The notes under the pieces are model-generated. The model had not been told where the DNA came from and made no database searches. It saw only the letters and a list, made by a program, of their open reading frames with translations. A DNA stretch of 64,000 nucleotides from Branchiostoma floridae (lineage: Eukaryota > Chordata > Leptocardii > Amphioxiformes > Branchiostomatidae): assembly GCF_000003815.2 (NCBI RefSeq), contig NC_049990.1:8940290-9004289 (forward strand), written 5' to 3'. Below, piece after piece: positions 22,601 to 36,000 of this stretch. A program made the position numbers and the translations under genes. Position 1 is the first letter of the stretch, and every line of letters starts with the position of its first letter.

Positions 22601-23598
22601 TTTACTCTGGGGTCATAGTTTATATTTAGACAGTTTTCTAAAGTTCGCCTGGACGCCATTGATTACGTTCTTTGCTTTGCAAACACTCGCCGCATTACGG
22701 TTGTCTAGGAGACCACAACGGCTGGGCATTCAGTTCCAATCCTTAAAGTATTTGTCCTTCATCTTCTTTAAGGCCTCAGTTCATATTCAGACCATTCCTT
22801 GGCTTCGTAAACTAAGGGATGGTCCCTTTTGAGTCAGTTTGTTTGTTTACCGCACCTGTATATAGCGCCTGTAAAATTCGCCTAGCCCCGAGAACGTGCC
22901 GGGTCACAACGCTCAGGCCTCCCCCGGAGATAAATGGCGGGCGGTTGTCATAAAATCGAAGTTTGTCTTTATATAATTACTGAACGAATGAGTTTACCGC
23001 GTAACCAGAAAGGGTGCGGCCTAGTAGAGTGTCTGTGTGATTTTACTGATAAAAGGTTGATGTGGCCGGCACCCAAAATGTTACAAAATAAAATAGATAT
23101 TCACAGTAGCTTTGTAACCATCTGGCTTTGTCCTTGTTTGGTAATTTCCTTTGTACCTCTAAAATACTCAGAAAAAATAAAAGTAATCAATATAAAAAAG
23201 AAAGGATTAACGTTATATAAACTGGAAGTTCGTCACCATTTAATACACTCAAGTGTATAACCTTTTTTTACTTATATTTTCCATAAATAAAAAAAGGAGG
23301 TTTTATAAAAATCTGTACCCCAAAAATTCTCTGTACCTGTACCTGATGTTACGGTCAGGTACAAATCCCTGCAGTGATAACCCAAAATTGAATTGGAGGG
23401 AACTATCATTTATTCTGGCAGAGCTAGTGAGTCATTGTGTAGCTACGCCTACGCGTGACACCGGATACAGGTCTTGATCGTGATTTTACGGTCAACAACG
23501 ACAACCGTTCTATTAATGGCTAGTTTGCCAAAAATAGATAACATTTGATAAAATTCGTGGTTCGTTCGAAAACAGGAGAATATTGTTAGAATCTATTT

Positions 23599-23698
23599 CT
23601 AAGTTTAGTTGCCCAAATCGCCAAGCAATACACATGTCATGTGTATTGCTAGTAACATGTCATGTGTATTGCTTGGCGATTTGGGCAACTAAACTTAG
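23599..23698. repeat. Perfect foldback, 38-bp arms
   Basis: The 38 bases at 23599-23636 are the exact reverse complement of 23661-23698, and an inner ACATGTCATGTGTATTGCT motif repeats in the spacer. A foldback this perfect is a recent insertion or duplication. It lies about 300 bases upstream of the start at 23992, so it could affect the promoter region. Confidence 0.9.
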
Positions 23699-23991
23699 GT
23701 GATGTGTGTCTCTTCCTCGGCTTTTGTCAGTCGCTGGCTATACGCTAGTTCTCCCAACTCGACAAATCATGCAAAATAAGTTAAACCGTTCGCTTGAAAC
23801 TTTTGACTGCGTGACGCGTGCATGTTTTTGAAGATGAAAAACGCAATACAAACATGTTCAAATTTGAAATAATCGCTCAATCTGACAGGTAGCCACATCA
23901 AAGGGCGGCCGCCAGACAGCCACGCCCACTTACCTTTACCGGTAGCTTATGAATATTCATGAGGCAAGTTGGTCGTTTGTAGAAAATAAAT

Positions 23992-24013
23992 ATGGCGGCG
24001 GCCGCATCAGCTG
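23992..24013 (+). CDS. ARHGEF4/SPATA13-like: Short first coding exon preceding the giant exon
   Basis: ATG at 23992 followed by codons for AAAASA, ending after one extra base (phase 1) at a GTTCGT donor. The giant exon at 24236 needs exactly one base, so the joined codon GGC restores the frame and gives [18 protein letters not shown]. The 222-base intron has a CTCTACAG acceptor. Alternatives are an upstream non-coding exon or initiation inside the giant exon. Confidence 0.6.
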
Positions 24014-27000
24014 GTTCGTATTGTTTAGTTATTTTTGCCGTTTTCTCGTTATGTCTCCTCATCTGTTGTTGAAAAACTTGAAATCCCTTTGCATATTGAC
24101 CTTAACGTTAGAATTTTGATCATGTTGATGGTAATTTAAGAAAGAAAATGGGATATTTTCTAACGGACTAGTTGGCATTATGGAAATGATGAGGTAATGG
24201 CGTCGAATTTGAAAACGTTATAACTGTCTCTACAGGCAAGCGGGCCAGCCATCCCCCGTCGCCGGGTCCTACCGCCACGAAAGCCCGAGTAGTCGCTGCC
24301 AGTCCACGGCTGGAGAAAATTCTGACCGAAAACGGAGAGAAAAACAAGACTAGAAGACAAAATCTGACCAAAAAACCGAGCGTAAACGACCTCGACCACC
24401 AACGACATGCGGACGTGACCAACTCGCAACCGTTTTCGAAGAAGTTGTTGCTACTCACGGAGGAGCATAAAACCCGCTCAGAAAAGAAAACCCGCTTACA
24501 GAAACTGGTCTTTGGTCGTAAAGGTAAGCTTGATATTCTTGCTAAAAAGCCTATCGGCGTAGAAAGCAAGAAAGTCGGCCCAGGATCAGAAAAATTCGAT
24601 GAAGAGGGTGGGGGACCCTCTTCCGGTACACACGATCCTGATGTAAACAAGATCGATAAAATCAGTGATGAGAAGGGAAGGGTTCCTGCAGTTGTACCCA
24701 GCGTTTCCTCTGATTGTGCCAGAGAGGATGCCATCTGTGTACTTCCATCAAAACACAAAGTCTCATTGTACAATGTAGAGAAAGGAGACGAAGGGAAATG
24801 TGAGAGAGTGAACAATATTGGGCAAGATACAGACTGTTCTAAGAATAGAGACCATGTCAGTGAGTCTACTGTTTTGAGTGAGCCTCAGACTATCGAACTA
24901 GACTCGAATCAGGACCCAAAGCCATCTGGAAAAGCTAGGAAAGTCCTAGGCTATGTGTCACCTTTACCTAAACCATCTTTAAGTAGGGCTGACCAATCAG
25001 AGAGATCGGTAGACGTGACTTTGGACGAATCAACTTGGAGTCTGTCGCTCGATGACAGTACGTTTAACAGTAGCAGTGTGTTTAGCAAGAGTTTTCGAGA
25101 GAAATTCAGCACGCCTACATCTGTGCGAAAGTTTGCGAGGAGTCACCTGGCCAACATTTTTACACCTCGTAGTCATACCAAGGGCTCAGATCGCAAGAAA
25201 CCTTCCATCGTACACCTGCATATTCCTTCGGATGTTGACGTTGAAGGGAATGACAAAAATTCTGGCGACACACGTAAGGGGACTTCTTTTGTAATCGCAG
25301 AAGCTTTGGAGAATGTCGTGCCGAAGGATATCACGAATGCTCCGCCAAAGTCAAAGAAAGGGTTAAAGTTCAATGGCAAGTCAAACAGAGAGATGGAGAG
25401 CTCTGAGTCTGACCAAAGCAGGAAAAGTGCAGGTGTTGTTCCTTTGAAGGTGAGCACTTTAAAATCATCAAAAGAAGTAACGTCTGTTGAACAAGTGCCT
25501 GTCACTCCGGCAAACAGGGTGGTCAGGTCACGACATGTAAGTACACCCACTACACCACGTTCAGCAAGGCCGACAGGTATTCCAACGCCTGTGAAGAAGA
25601 GATCGCAATCAGCAACCCCACAAAAATCAAACACTCCAAGTACACCTGCTAAAAGGGATGCCAATCTGGTACATTCAGGTGTTAGCGACAATGCAACTAC
25701 TGGTGTGACCAAAGATAAGGATGTAACAAGGGGAAGGACCCCCAGCAATGCACCTACAAGCAAGCAAGGTGCACCCAAGAAAGTCAGCAATGCATCATCC
25801 CTAAAACCTTTGCATACCAATGGAAAGCAAAGCACCGCATCAACAAATAAGGGTCCTAAAAATGGCCAAAGCCTCAAGCCAGGGCAGCCTGTGAAAAAAG
25901 TAAGCCAGGAGTCAAGAGTTCGAAAGGAAAGTGGGAAAACAAAGACTCCACAGAGCCCGAAACAACCACCCGCAAAACCGCAGACAGAGAAACCAGCAAC
26001 ACATGCCAAGCGGAGGCCGAGGGCAGCAAGACCCAAAACAATGGTCATAAAGAGTACAGATATAGTGGATATACCTTTGACTAAATCCAACTCACAGCCA
26101 GACCTAACAAATCTAGAGGCTACCAATGGAACAGATGCTGTCATGCCAACAAAAGAAGAGGAATCATCATCTAATAACACAAAGGAAAACTCAGTGTCAG
26201 AGCATCAAAAAGCCCCAAAGGTAGCCAAAAAGGATTTGCTGAAAGTCCCAGATAAAACAACTACAAGGAGGAGCCTTGGGAGGCCGGAAAAGGGTTTAAC
26301 ATCTGCGACAAAGAAAACGTCATCTGAAGAGGTTGACCCAGCTGCGGGTAGGAAAGCTAGCCAGAGAGCTGCGAGAAGTCTGGTCACTAATGCTAAACGA
26401 CAGAGCCTTGGGGTAGGGAAACGGAGAAGCATAACTCCTGCAAGAGGACCACGTCAATCTCAGACTGATAGTGGCTCCAAAGCTACCGGTACCACCAGGA
26501 GGACTGCACCTTCAAATGGAGGAAGAAGATCTCTTTTGCCTGAACCACAACGGAAGACACTCTCCAACTCTGTATCAAACACTCCACCAACAAGAGTCAA
26601 GAAAAGCTCGACCGATTCTTCCTCGTCAGACGGAAATGTAAAAAGGGATGATGGAACGCCACATGAAGAAAAGCCAAAGGTCAAGAAGCCTGCTGCACCT
26701 GCGGGAAGTGGTTTATCAAAAGGTTCCAAACAGGTGTTAGCGAGTAATGGAAAAAGTAAACAAGAGATCATATCCTCTACTCGTAAACCTAGAAACATGG
26801 TACCGGCTAGTACGAAGCAAGTACTGAAAACTGCAGCAGACGAGAAAGCAAGGAGAAGATCAGCACCTCCAACCACAGGAGCAAGGCCCAAGGGACAGTC
26901 TACTACACTTGAGACAAGAGGTATTGTTCAAAGACAGACTAGAGTAGCTCAAAAGCAAACAAGAGTCACAAAACCAGACAAGGAGATCAAGCAGGGAACA

Positions 27001-30000
27001 AGTGACCCACTTTCTAGGAATAGAAAGAAAAACACTGTAAAAGAAAAACAAGCTGTTGAGAAAGCAGGGATCGTTTCATCGCGAAGTTCATCAAATGAAT
27101 CTGTAAGTGACTCTAGTGCTGTAAAAGGTAATGATGCAGTCACAGTGTTGAAGGGCACAGAAGGAATGCAAACAAATGTTGAGCTCCAATGTACAGAAAG
27201 TGGGGCTAACCCCCAGGGCTTCACTGTGGGTAATTTGATTACGCCTAATACAGACAATGGAGAAAGCAATGGTCAATTAAGCCCAATTAGTGATGACCCC
27301 CTGGCAAGTAATATTGTAAGCATGGACAACTCAATAAAAGGCAGTTCGCACGAGCCATTGAGGGAACACAATGGAGCAGAATCGACTGACAAAAGTCAGG
27401 ATGTTAGCTCTACCTTTGGCGAAAGCAGGACTTTAGATGCTGCATCATCTGTGACGAAAAATGTTGTCGGATCAAAAGAGTTGTCAGTGGTTGATGTGAT
27501 TATAACGGAAACACCTCCACAGACCTCGGACAATGCTAATCGAATCGAAGTTCAGCAGGCGAGTTCAATAGAGAAAAGTTCAACTGAGAACACGCGTGCT
27601 GACATGGATCATGGTGAAGATGTGGAATTTCCCATGCAGCTTCACGTCTCTGTAGACGACGCGCAGGGTGAGAAAACAACGGACTCAAGTTCCCAAGTAA
27701 GTGGAATAAACACGGCTAAGGAGGCTGTTACCAAGCAGGAACAACAGTCGAGTGGGATCAGTACGGGCGCAGCTGAAGGATCTGACAAAGAAGAAACAAG
27801 GTTTGTCCAGCTGAAGATCCAAGACCATAGTGATGCAGTCATTTATGAAATGCTTGATGTGAGTCAAGGAGGACAGAAAGTCGGACAAGTCGAGAGTGAA
27901 CAGAAAGAGGAAGACGTGTCTTGCATTCAAGCAGAAAACAACAGAGGTAACTACGGCAAAACTCGGCCTCCGGCAATCCAACCTCCGGAATGTTTTACCT
28001 CAACTCTACAGGTTAAGCTGAAAAGTCAAAGGAATGAAAATATGCAAGTTGACACCCAGGAACGGAGTGCTGATAGTACCCAGGATTTGACTTGTAAGCA
28101 TAACAGTTCAAATATCATTCCATGCATGGAGGGGAAAACTGATAATGAACTTCCAGAAGACGTCAGTCAAAGTTCCGCCACTGACCAGAGCAAATATTTG
28201 CGTACAGCCAAGCAGAGTGGAAAAGACCAAGTCACGTGCAATGTCGTGGAACCAAGCATGAGTGTCAAACCAGATGACGCCGATACCACGGGCCCAAAGG
28301 AAGTTGGTAAACAGTTGTCAGAGGATACGATAAGTGGCGTAGATGATTTACCAAGGTCAACACGACCTTGTGACAGTGACGACGTGCTTGATGGATCCCT
28401 TGTATCACGTGGCATGAGGCGTGCACATGGTACTTTGTCCCTTGACAAGTCCAAAGGACAAGTTGCCTGCATATTTGACAGCCCAAACAACATTACAACA
28501 GCTACAGGCATGGTGTGTTTAGACAACATGCACTCTGATTTATCCTCAAAGGATGGGCATTTCATGCTACAAGAGCTTAAAAATTATGCAAACGATAAAA
28601 TGACAGATGCCGACAATGCCCCAGAGGCACTGAATGTTGACCTAACAAACACTCAAAAGTGCGAAACAAACCCTAAGACTAAAGATATACCAGAATCGTC
28701 AAAACCACTTGCAGACCATGACAAAGAGCAGGAGGCTGAACAAATACAAGAGGAAGACAACGTCAAGGCTAATTGCAAGGCGTTTCTATTTTCGGAGCTT
28801 GGAAGTCCACCGTACAGTCTAATAAAAGACCAACCCCTTCATTCCAGTTTACCCAACATAAATGGTGGTGAGGCTGTTGAGAAAGTGGCAAGCAAAATGC
28901 CCTCCCACATGCCAATGGGCTCCCCGCCCCCAGTACGAAGACGCAAGTCAGTCTGCTTTGCAAGCTGCCCGGCTAGTCCTACCGCACCGAGGTTGCGGCG
29001 ACGCCACAGCAGTTACATCCACCCATCCCTGATGGGCCACCTTCATCATCATCAGTCGCTATCAGCTGTAGATCGTCTCTATCCAGGCGGACATCTGCGA
29101 CGGACACTGTCTCTCTCCGGCGGTCACACGCCGTCAGAACTGTCGTCGGGACAGACCACTCCCAGCGCGAGGGGAAGCCATTCTGAACTGCACCTCAGTC
29201 CGCTAGTAAAAAGGCTGCAGGAACTTTGCGAGGAGGCCGAGATGGAAGAAGGAAGGAAGCTTCGGGAACTTTGTGAAGAAGTCCAGTGGGAAGAAGGACA
29301 AAGGCTTCAGAAACTGTCCGAGGAGGTTGAACGGGAAGAGGGAATCGTGTCTCAAGATGAAGCATTGAATGAGGTGAGAAATTTTGGAGTTGACAAAATA
29401 AACTCTATTGATAAAAGCTATATGATGATATGTATAGTAAATGGTTTCACAGATCATTACTGCAAATGGCAATACAGCTTCATTTTTCACTTTTGCTTTT
29501 CAAAGACAGTTGAAAATAAGCTAAGTACACATTGTCTTTGATCAGTAAAATGTTTGAGTCTTATCACTCATACTCATACTATAGTTTATTACAGCTTTTG
29601 ATATACTCAGACAGTTATGAATTCATATTTTCAAAAAGCAGTGCTTGGTGAAAATGAGATTGTGTGCCTACAGTTATGGGTCAGTCTGTATTCTCCAAGC
29701 AGATATTACGGTGGGTAGGGTCGGCTAGTACTAGTAGTAGCCTGAAAGTCATTCTAGTTAGTTTACCTGGGCTCCTGTATGCTCCCCCCTCACCGAGCAT
29801 ATGGGAGCCCCAGTAAACCAAACAGGCCAGTTGCAGGGGGGTTGGTAGCGGCCACAATTTTTCCTCTGCCACCCTCCACAGATGGAGGAAAGAAATTGTG
29901 GTCACTAGTACTAGCCTCCTGGCAGACCTCTTCTTGGAGAATAGGGAGACGCATAGTCTTCATGTGTCTCTCTTAGTCTGTTCTCCAAGCAGAGGTAGAC

Positions 30001-33000
30001 ACGTAGTCTTTATGTGTTAAGATAATATGAGTACATGGTAAGTTTGGAATGTTAACGGTTAATAAGTTTGGTGTGGGCGTGTGCCTACATGTCCTACATA
30101 GGTGTGCCAGAGGAAGGTTCAACTGTTACAACAACCCAGATTCAAATCCTGGGAGGGCCAAGGTACAGAAGGGCATGTGTTGGTATCCATGGGTGCCAAG
30201 GCACTTTGTGTGTACTAATGCTATATAAATATATAGTAATAGTGACCTAGAGAACACCTAGGCTTATCTATCAGAAGTTGACTTTCTGTCAGGGTTGGAC
30301 AAGTTTTGTAAAATTCACTTGTCCTATCGGGCATTAGTACATAGAAAAAATCACTTGCCCAAAATTTAAACTACACTTTTCTGTGTATTTTCCTTTCCAT
30401 CAATGGAATTCTTTTATTGTTAGCTCTATTTTTTCTGTGTCAACCAATGCTTGATGCCGTGACTGTGAAAAGTAACAAGTATATCAAAATCTCACTCATT
30501 TCAGTCATGGAAAAATCTTGCCTGATCGGGTAAGTGGGGTAGGACATGCGCAGTGTCAGATTGGCACTTTCACTAATGCCCGGGACAATTAGACAAGAGG
30601 ACTTGTCCAACCCTGCTTCTGTTATAGTTATCCAAATTGGTCTGCTCCTCTAAATGCATTGCATCCCTGATGAAACTGAAAGATCAGAGGACAGAACTAA
30701 GAATTGGTTGAGGTTTTGTGTATGTGAAAATTTGTGCATGAACTTCGAATTCAGAAGAATCTGTTTTGAACTTCAGAGGAATCTGTTTTGAACTTCAGAA
30801 GAATCTGTTTAAAACTTCAGAGTTTTTTTTTAATGACATGGATTGGAATCAACACAAATGTTCTTTCAATTTTTATTTATTCAGTTATTTCTTGCATGAA
30901 AGCTTTCCTGTACAAAAGTCTTGGAAAAGATCTGCACTTTAGAAACTGCGAAATTACACTATTAGCCTTATACTTAATAAAAATTATATAGAATGGAAAA
31001 GAACTTCAACAACATGTTATATATATTACAATATAAAACATTGTCTTTGATATTTGTAGTAATAGTTTATTAATTTTTTCCGTGTACACAATAACTATTT
31101 GTATTACCCCCTTCTTGTTACAATGACTACTTGCACCTCAAGACCTGTCCGACAACCACACAGGCTTGTGCTTGTTACAAGTAACCCCCTATTTATCAGC
31201 TGTTGAACTTGAATGGGGACACTGTTATCTTAGTATTTACCGATGATGATACAAGCTCCTTCCAACTATCAAAGTTACATTTGATATTTGCTGAAGGTTT
31301 GCCCCTTCCGTTGATTTGAATCTGATAATTATCAACATTGAAGTTTCAAGGTCATCTTTATTGTAGAGAACTGTTAGAAAAATGTTAATTCAGAAATCTA
31401 GATTACCTCTGTCTGTCTATAGATTTTAAGATTTCTTGTTTCATAAGTCTTAGCGTAGTACTGTACTCTTATGAAACAAGAAATCTTAAAATTTTCAGAT
31501 AGCATTCCATAATGGTGTTCACTGGATCAGCTGCATGTATATCTCGGCAGTTTTGGAGTTGATTGAGGGCTTGCAAATTTGGGGTGGGGGGAAGGGTCAA
31601 GGCTATGCTAGCAACTCTTTGCTTTACGCTAAATTCAGGTTCCCATTTATGCTGTATTGAAAATGCACTTATGCTCCACGTTAAATTTGAGCAGTCCGAC
31701 TGTGAATAATGTATCATTAAAGTGGCTAAATACATAATTAAGGACATGCGGGCCCTCTTTGATGCATATATTTTGAATATTCTGCATATCTCATGGAGTC
31801 CATTTGAACTTAGTATGACTATAGTATGACATAGCATAAGCACACAATTAATTACAAAGGTTACTTACAGTACCACCGTAAACTTGCTGAACACAGTAAA
31901 TATAGAACAGATTATGCTGTGTATGTGCATATAGGAACAGTCCCTGTTAAATATAGAATGTATTATTGCATACGTGCATTGACGCACGTAGGGGAGAAGT
32001 ATGGCCTGACCCAAGCTAACCTGTGCAAACTCCAGATACGTGATAAAGCATTGTATAGTAGACTCTTCAGGCACACAGCAAATAACATGAGACAGCAAGT
32101 GTCAGCTAGAACAATCAACATTAGCGGCAACACCAACAGTACTTTGAATTTTACATAATCATACCTTTTGAAGCAGGAGTTTAGGCAAAACTTTTTAACT
32201 CTTTGAAAGAATAAGTAATGAAGGCAGTGACAGGTTGTTTGGCTGAATGGTCATTTTCATTCTTAGACCTTTTAGCTGCAAAGCATTAAGGACAGGCTTG
32301 TCGACTTAATCGTGTTTTAAGCATTCATTGGTGCCATTTGTCAAATTTGGCTGGTGGCTTTAAGTCTTGCACAATTGTTAAGGCCTGCTGATACTTGTGA
32401 TTTCATCAGCCAGTCTCTACCAAAAATAGACTTGCATTTGTGCAGATGTTTTTTGAGCATTGGCCACAATTGAGAAATGAGATTAAATACCGTAAAGAAT
32501 ATAAGAACAATGGCTCAGCTTGTGATACTGATCTTGAGAAGTTCTAGCCTGACTCATTTTAGCGTACAGGTAATGATAGTAATATAATGAAAGGAAGCTT
32601 TGGGACCTTCTATAGTTAAGTTCATGACAAACTACGGCCTGAACTTATCCCTTATTTCCAACAACAATCCAGCTATCTACCAATCAAATACATGTATTAT
32701 GAACATAGCTTTTGCAGAACAGGACCAAACATCTGTATCAAGTGTGTACCTCTAGGTTTCTTGCTTTGTACATTGGTATGTATTGGGTCAAACAAAACAT
32801 AAAGATGTATAGAACTTATTGCTGCCATGAACGAGATTTGTTACCTTTTGAGTGTTGTTTTCTTTCCAGTTACATTTGCATGTATTTGTAACTGTTACAA
32901 TGCATTGCATTGGATACATCTACATTTGGTGTTGAATGTTGACCGATGTGACCATTCAGAAATTTGTTCCCTCTACAGTACCAGTAGTTTCTTAATGTTG

Positions 33001-36000
33001 GAACATTGTTATTTTAAGTTCATGTTTGCGTGTTTGTCACAAGTTCCAATACAATCGCATGGTTTCTGTGTACTGAACTATGAGCCCACACAATATGACT
33101 ATATTGCCCCTGCAGTCTTGAGCACTGCTTAGCTTCTATTTGTACCTGTATCTCTACATCTGTATTTCCTTTATAGCAGCTCTTTGATGTAACACACCAG
33201 CTTTGCACTAATTACAGTCATGTTGCATGGTAGCAGCTGGTTATATTACACTCTTAACCTTTGCACATTTAGCATTTAGCTATATAGTATATAAATTAGT
33301 ATGTTCCTACTTTATTTGCTGGCCATGAGTTCTACAGTACAATAGCTCTAGGAAAGAATAATTTTGTTCAAAGCACGATGCCCTGGTTGATAACGCTTGT
33401 ACTATATCAGTTATAGGTATGACGTAAAAATGTCTTGTTCTTTCCTGAGCTGGTACGAAGTACTAGTATTAGATATTATACTTAAGTTGGTACCTACACC
33501 AGTTTTTTGTCACTTTATATATTATGCATAGACTGGACATTTCCTTCTGTCTTTGGTTGCACAGAAAGTACTGTGTGTTGAAGCAACTGAAGAAAACACC
33601 GAGGTTGATTCCAAGGTTGACTACAAGTAATCATTTAATGCTAATTGTTTTATATCCGGACTAGATCGATTCTTATGCTCACACTGTCACTTGGTAAATC
33701 AAACTTTTTGAGGAATTTCTTTGATCTGCATGGCAGTTATTTTGATGAATGATGAGGAAGAATGCTACTTTTGATTGATGCAATTTTCTGAGCTTATGAG
33801 ATTACCCAAACTCGCTGGAATTTATTATGAAAAGGTGAACTAAATCTTCTATGTGATACTAATTCAGCTAGTACAGGTCATATAATATAACATTGCTTTG
33901 CACAATGATTTGCAAAATGACACAGAATAATTGAATGTGTTTGAAAAAGTAACCATATTTCAAAGAAATGATCTCAAAATGCAATATTTTTTACGTCCTT
34001 GGAAGCATCACAATTTGATGTTTGAGCAATATTACTCTAAAAATACAGTTCAAACAGTCCTAAGGGCATTGGGAGGAAAGTCCACATCCATGCACTAGTG
34101 AAAATTACTTTATTACTTATAGTTATATCAATACCTTAGATTTTGACTGGCATGCATTGATTAGTTTTGTGAGAAGGACATCTGGTAGAAGTTTTTAGTG
34201 GATTTTAATGATTTTTATGCCTAGCTATGGGCCTTGGTGGAGAAAAAGAAGTGCTTATACCTTTAAATTATCTGTATCCAGATTCAGGTCCGGGAGCTAT
34301 TTATATAGGATTCCGAATTATGAGAATTTTTTTGTAAGCCATAGCTTCTTAACTATTGGTACATCATTATTAGTAATGTGGGAGATAATCTCCATGTAAA
34401 TTTCTGTCAAACAAATTTATGGAAATTCCAAACAAAATTGGAAATTCTAATTGAATCAAAGTTGCTTCTGGAAATGCATTTCAGAGCCCCTGACAATCTT
34501 GCACTTGAGAAGCAAGAAAACTTCTATACTAGTAGATCTTTGCAATCTCTTTAGATATATGATATGGACCATTCACCACGAAAAAACGATTCAACATTGA
34601 ATAGTTGACCAAACTTGTTAAGGTTCAGATGAGAACGTATACCAGAACTGCTGCAATTGTACCTTTTCCCATAGAATAATTGTTTAGGTACACAGCCCTT
34701 TGCATCTGATTCTTTAGAACAGGGTACAGATCCCCATGGCTTCACAGATAGGCTTAGAAATTCTGAGGTTAACAGTGGATTAATGGTTTAATTAAGGTTG
34801 TGATTAGTTGTAATGCCTATTGATATGTACAAGTTCCTATAACTAGATTCAAATTATTTTGCATTTTACAACACAGAGACAGAATGTTTCGGTCATTAGT
34901 ATATATCTGTCAACGTCTACCCAAACATGGTACAATAGGAGCTCTTGTGTTTGATTGCTTGAACTTTTCAAGGTGGTTTGTTCTTCTACAAGTCATTTAG
35001 ATTGATGTTACAATGGAATGTGGTTGTTCTTGGCTGCTTTAGAGTTGGTATGTGGATACAGTTGTGATGAAGTGAGTTTCATTGTTGTGTTTATGACTTG
35101 TGGGAAGATAAAAGAGGGTAAATCGGATGCAAGGAGAATACAGCATTTCTGTGTAAAGCCACGATCACAATTGTGTGTTTCATGATACCTCATTTGTCAT
35201 GAAAGGTACAGTTTGATGGGCAGGGATTTTTTTTAGAAAATTATTCCTCAACACAGCAGGGCAATGATGTGGACCCCCCCCCCCCCCATTCCACAGTGTG
35301 GAGCTTTTTTTCTTAAAGATTTTCAATAAAAACTGAGGCGTTCTAAGACTTCCTGAGGGGTAATATCACAGTTAGACAAGTCCCTGTTGAAGACTCAGAT
35401 ACACAATGTAACCTAGTAGCATTCCTGGTCAATTGGAATTTCATGCTTGTCAGAATCTGCTCCTTTGGGTGAAGGGAGGTATGGTAATGGTTAGAACCTG
35501 AACTACGGGTTTGGCACCCTTCTTCCTACCTTTAGAAAAATCAATCCATGATGAATGTATTCTAATTTAATGCTGGTTTGCTGCTTGACTGGTATTGTGT
35601 AGCAAGAGAATGATAGCTGCAAAACTTATTTATTGCCCTGGTAAAGTGAAGAGACCCCTAGCAGTACATTGAATAACTGCACTTCGGCCCATTGAACCAA
35701 ACTTGAGTGTATACAGTCTACAGATATGAAAAAGTTGTAAGTATGTAACTCTTATGTAAACTGCACTGAAACATCCTAATATCTAAGCAAAGGATTTAGT
35801 ACCCTAGAAATGTTGATCTTGCCAATTCTGTGCAATACAGTTGTTGTTACCTATGATGATTGTTTTTTTAACATTGTCATTCCTACATTTTCCTCTGGAC
35901 CCCCTTCTATTCTGGAAGTAATTGACCAAATCCTTTTATTCTGCCTCACAAAAGATTTTGATCCCTCTAGGATTACAACAACAACAACAGAGGATTAACA

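Larger units (their letters stand above)
17769..23991. other. Intron or intergenic; no confident exon
   Basis: Apart from the repeat at 19415-19617 and the foldback at 23599-23698, only short open frames are seen. A stretch at 21236-21391 ends in a good donor (CACAG/GTGAGT) and is open in two frames, but has no ATG and unusual CpG-rich composition. It could be a 5' UTR exon. The immediate upstream region of 23992 has GC-rich blocks (GGGCGGCCGCC, CCACGCCCAC near 23905-23930) consistent with a promoter. Confidence 0.45.

Noticed and set aside
24168-28565. Long minus-strand open frames (e.g. 25173-26180, 26460-26891, 28167-28565) opposite the giant exon
   Set aside because: They mirror the plus-strand frame of the giant exon, have no family motifs and no plausible splice sites. 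The plus-strand frame is far longer and carries the protein-like motifs.
29374-29541. Extension of the giant exon frame to TGA 29541 as the normal C-terminus
   Set aside because: Composition changes abruptly to hydrophobic and AT-rich codons after the GAG/GTGAGA donor, as expected for intron sequence. It would only be used if the intron were retained.
31919-32158. 79-codon plus-strand frame with MYVHIG start
   Set aside because: No family match, no donor or acceptor that would connect it, and overlap with an equally long antisense frame.
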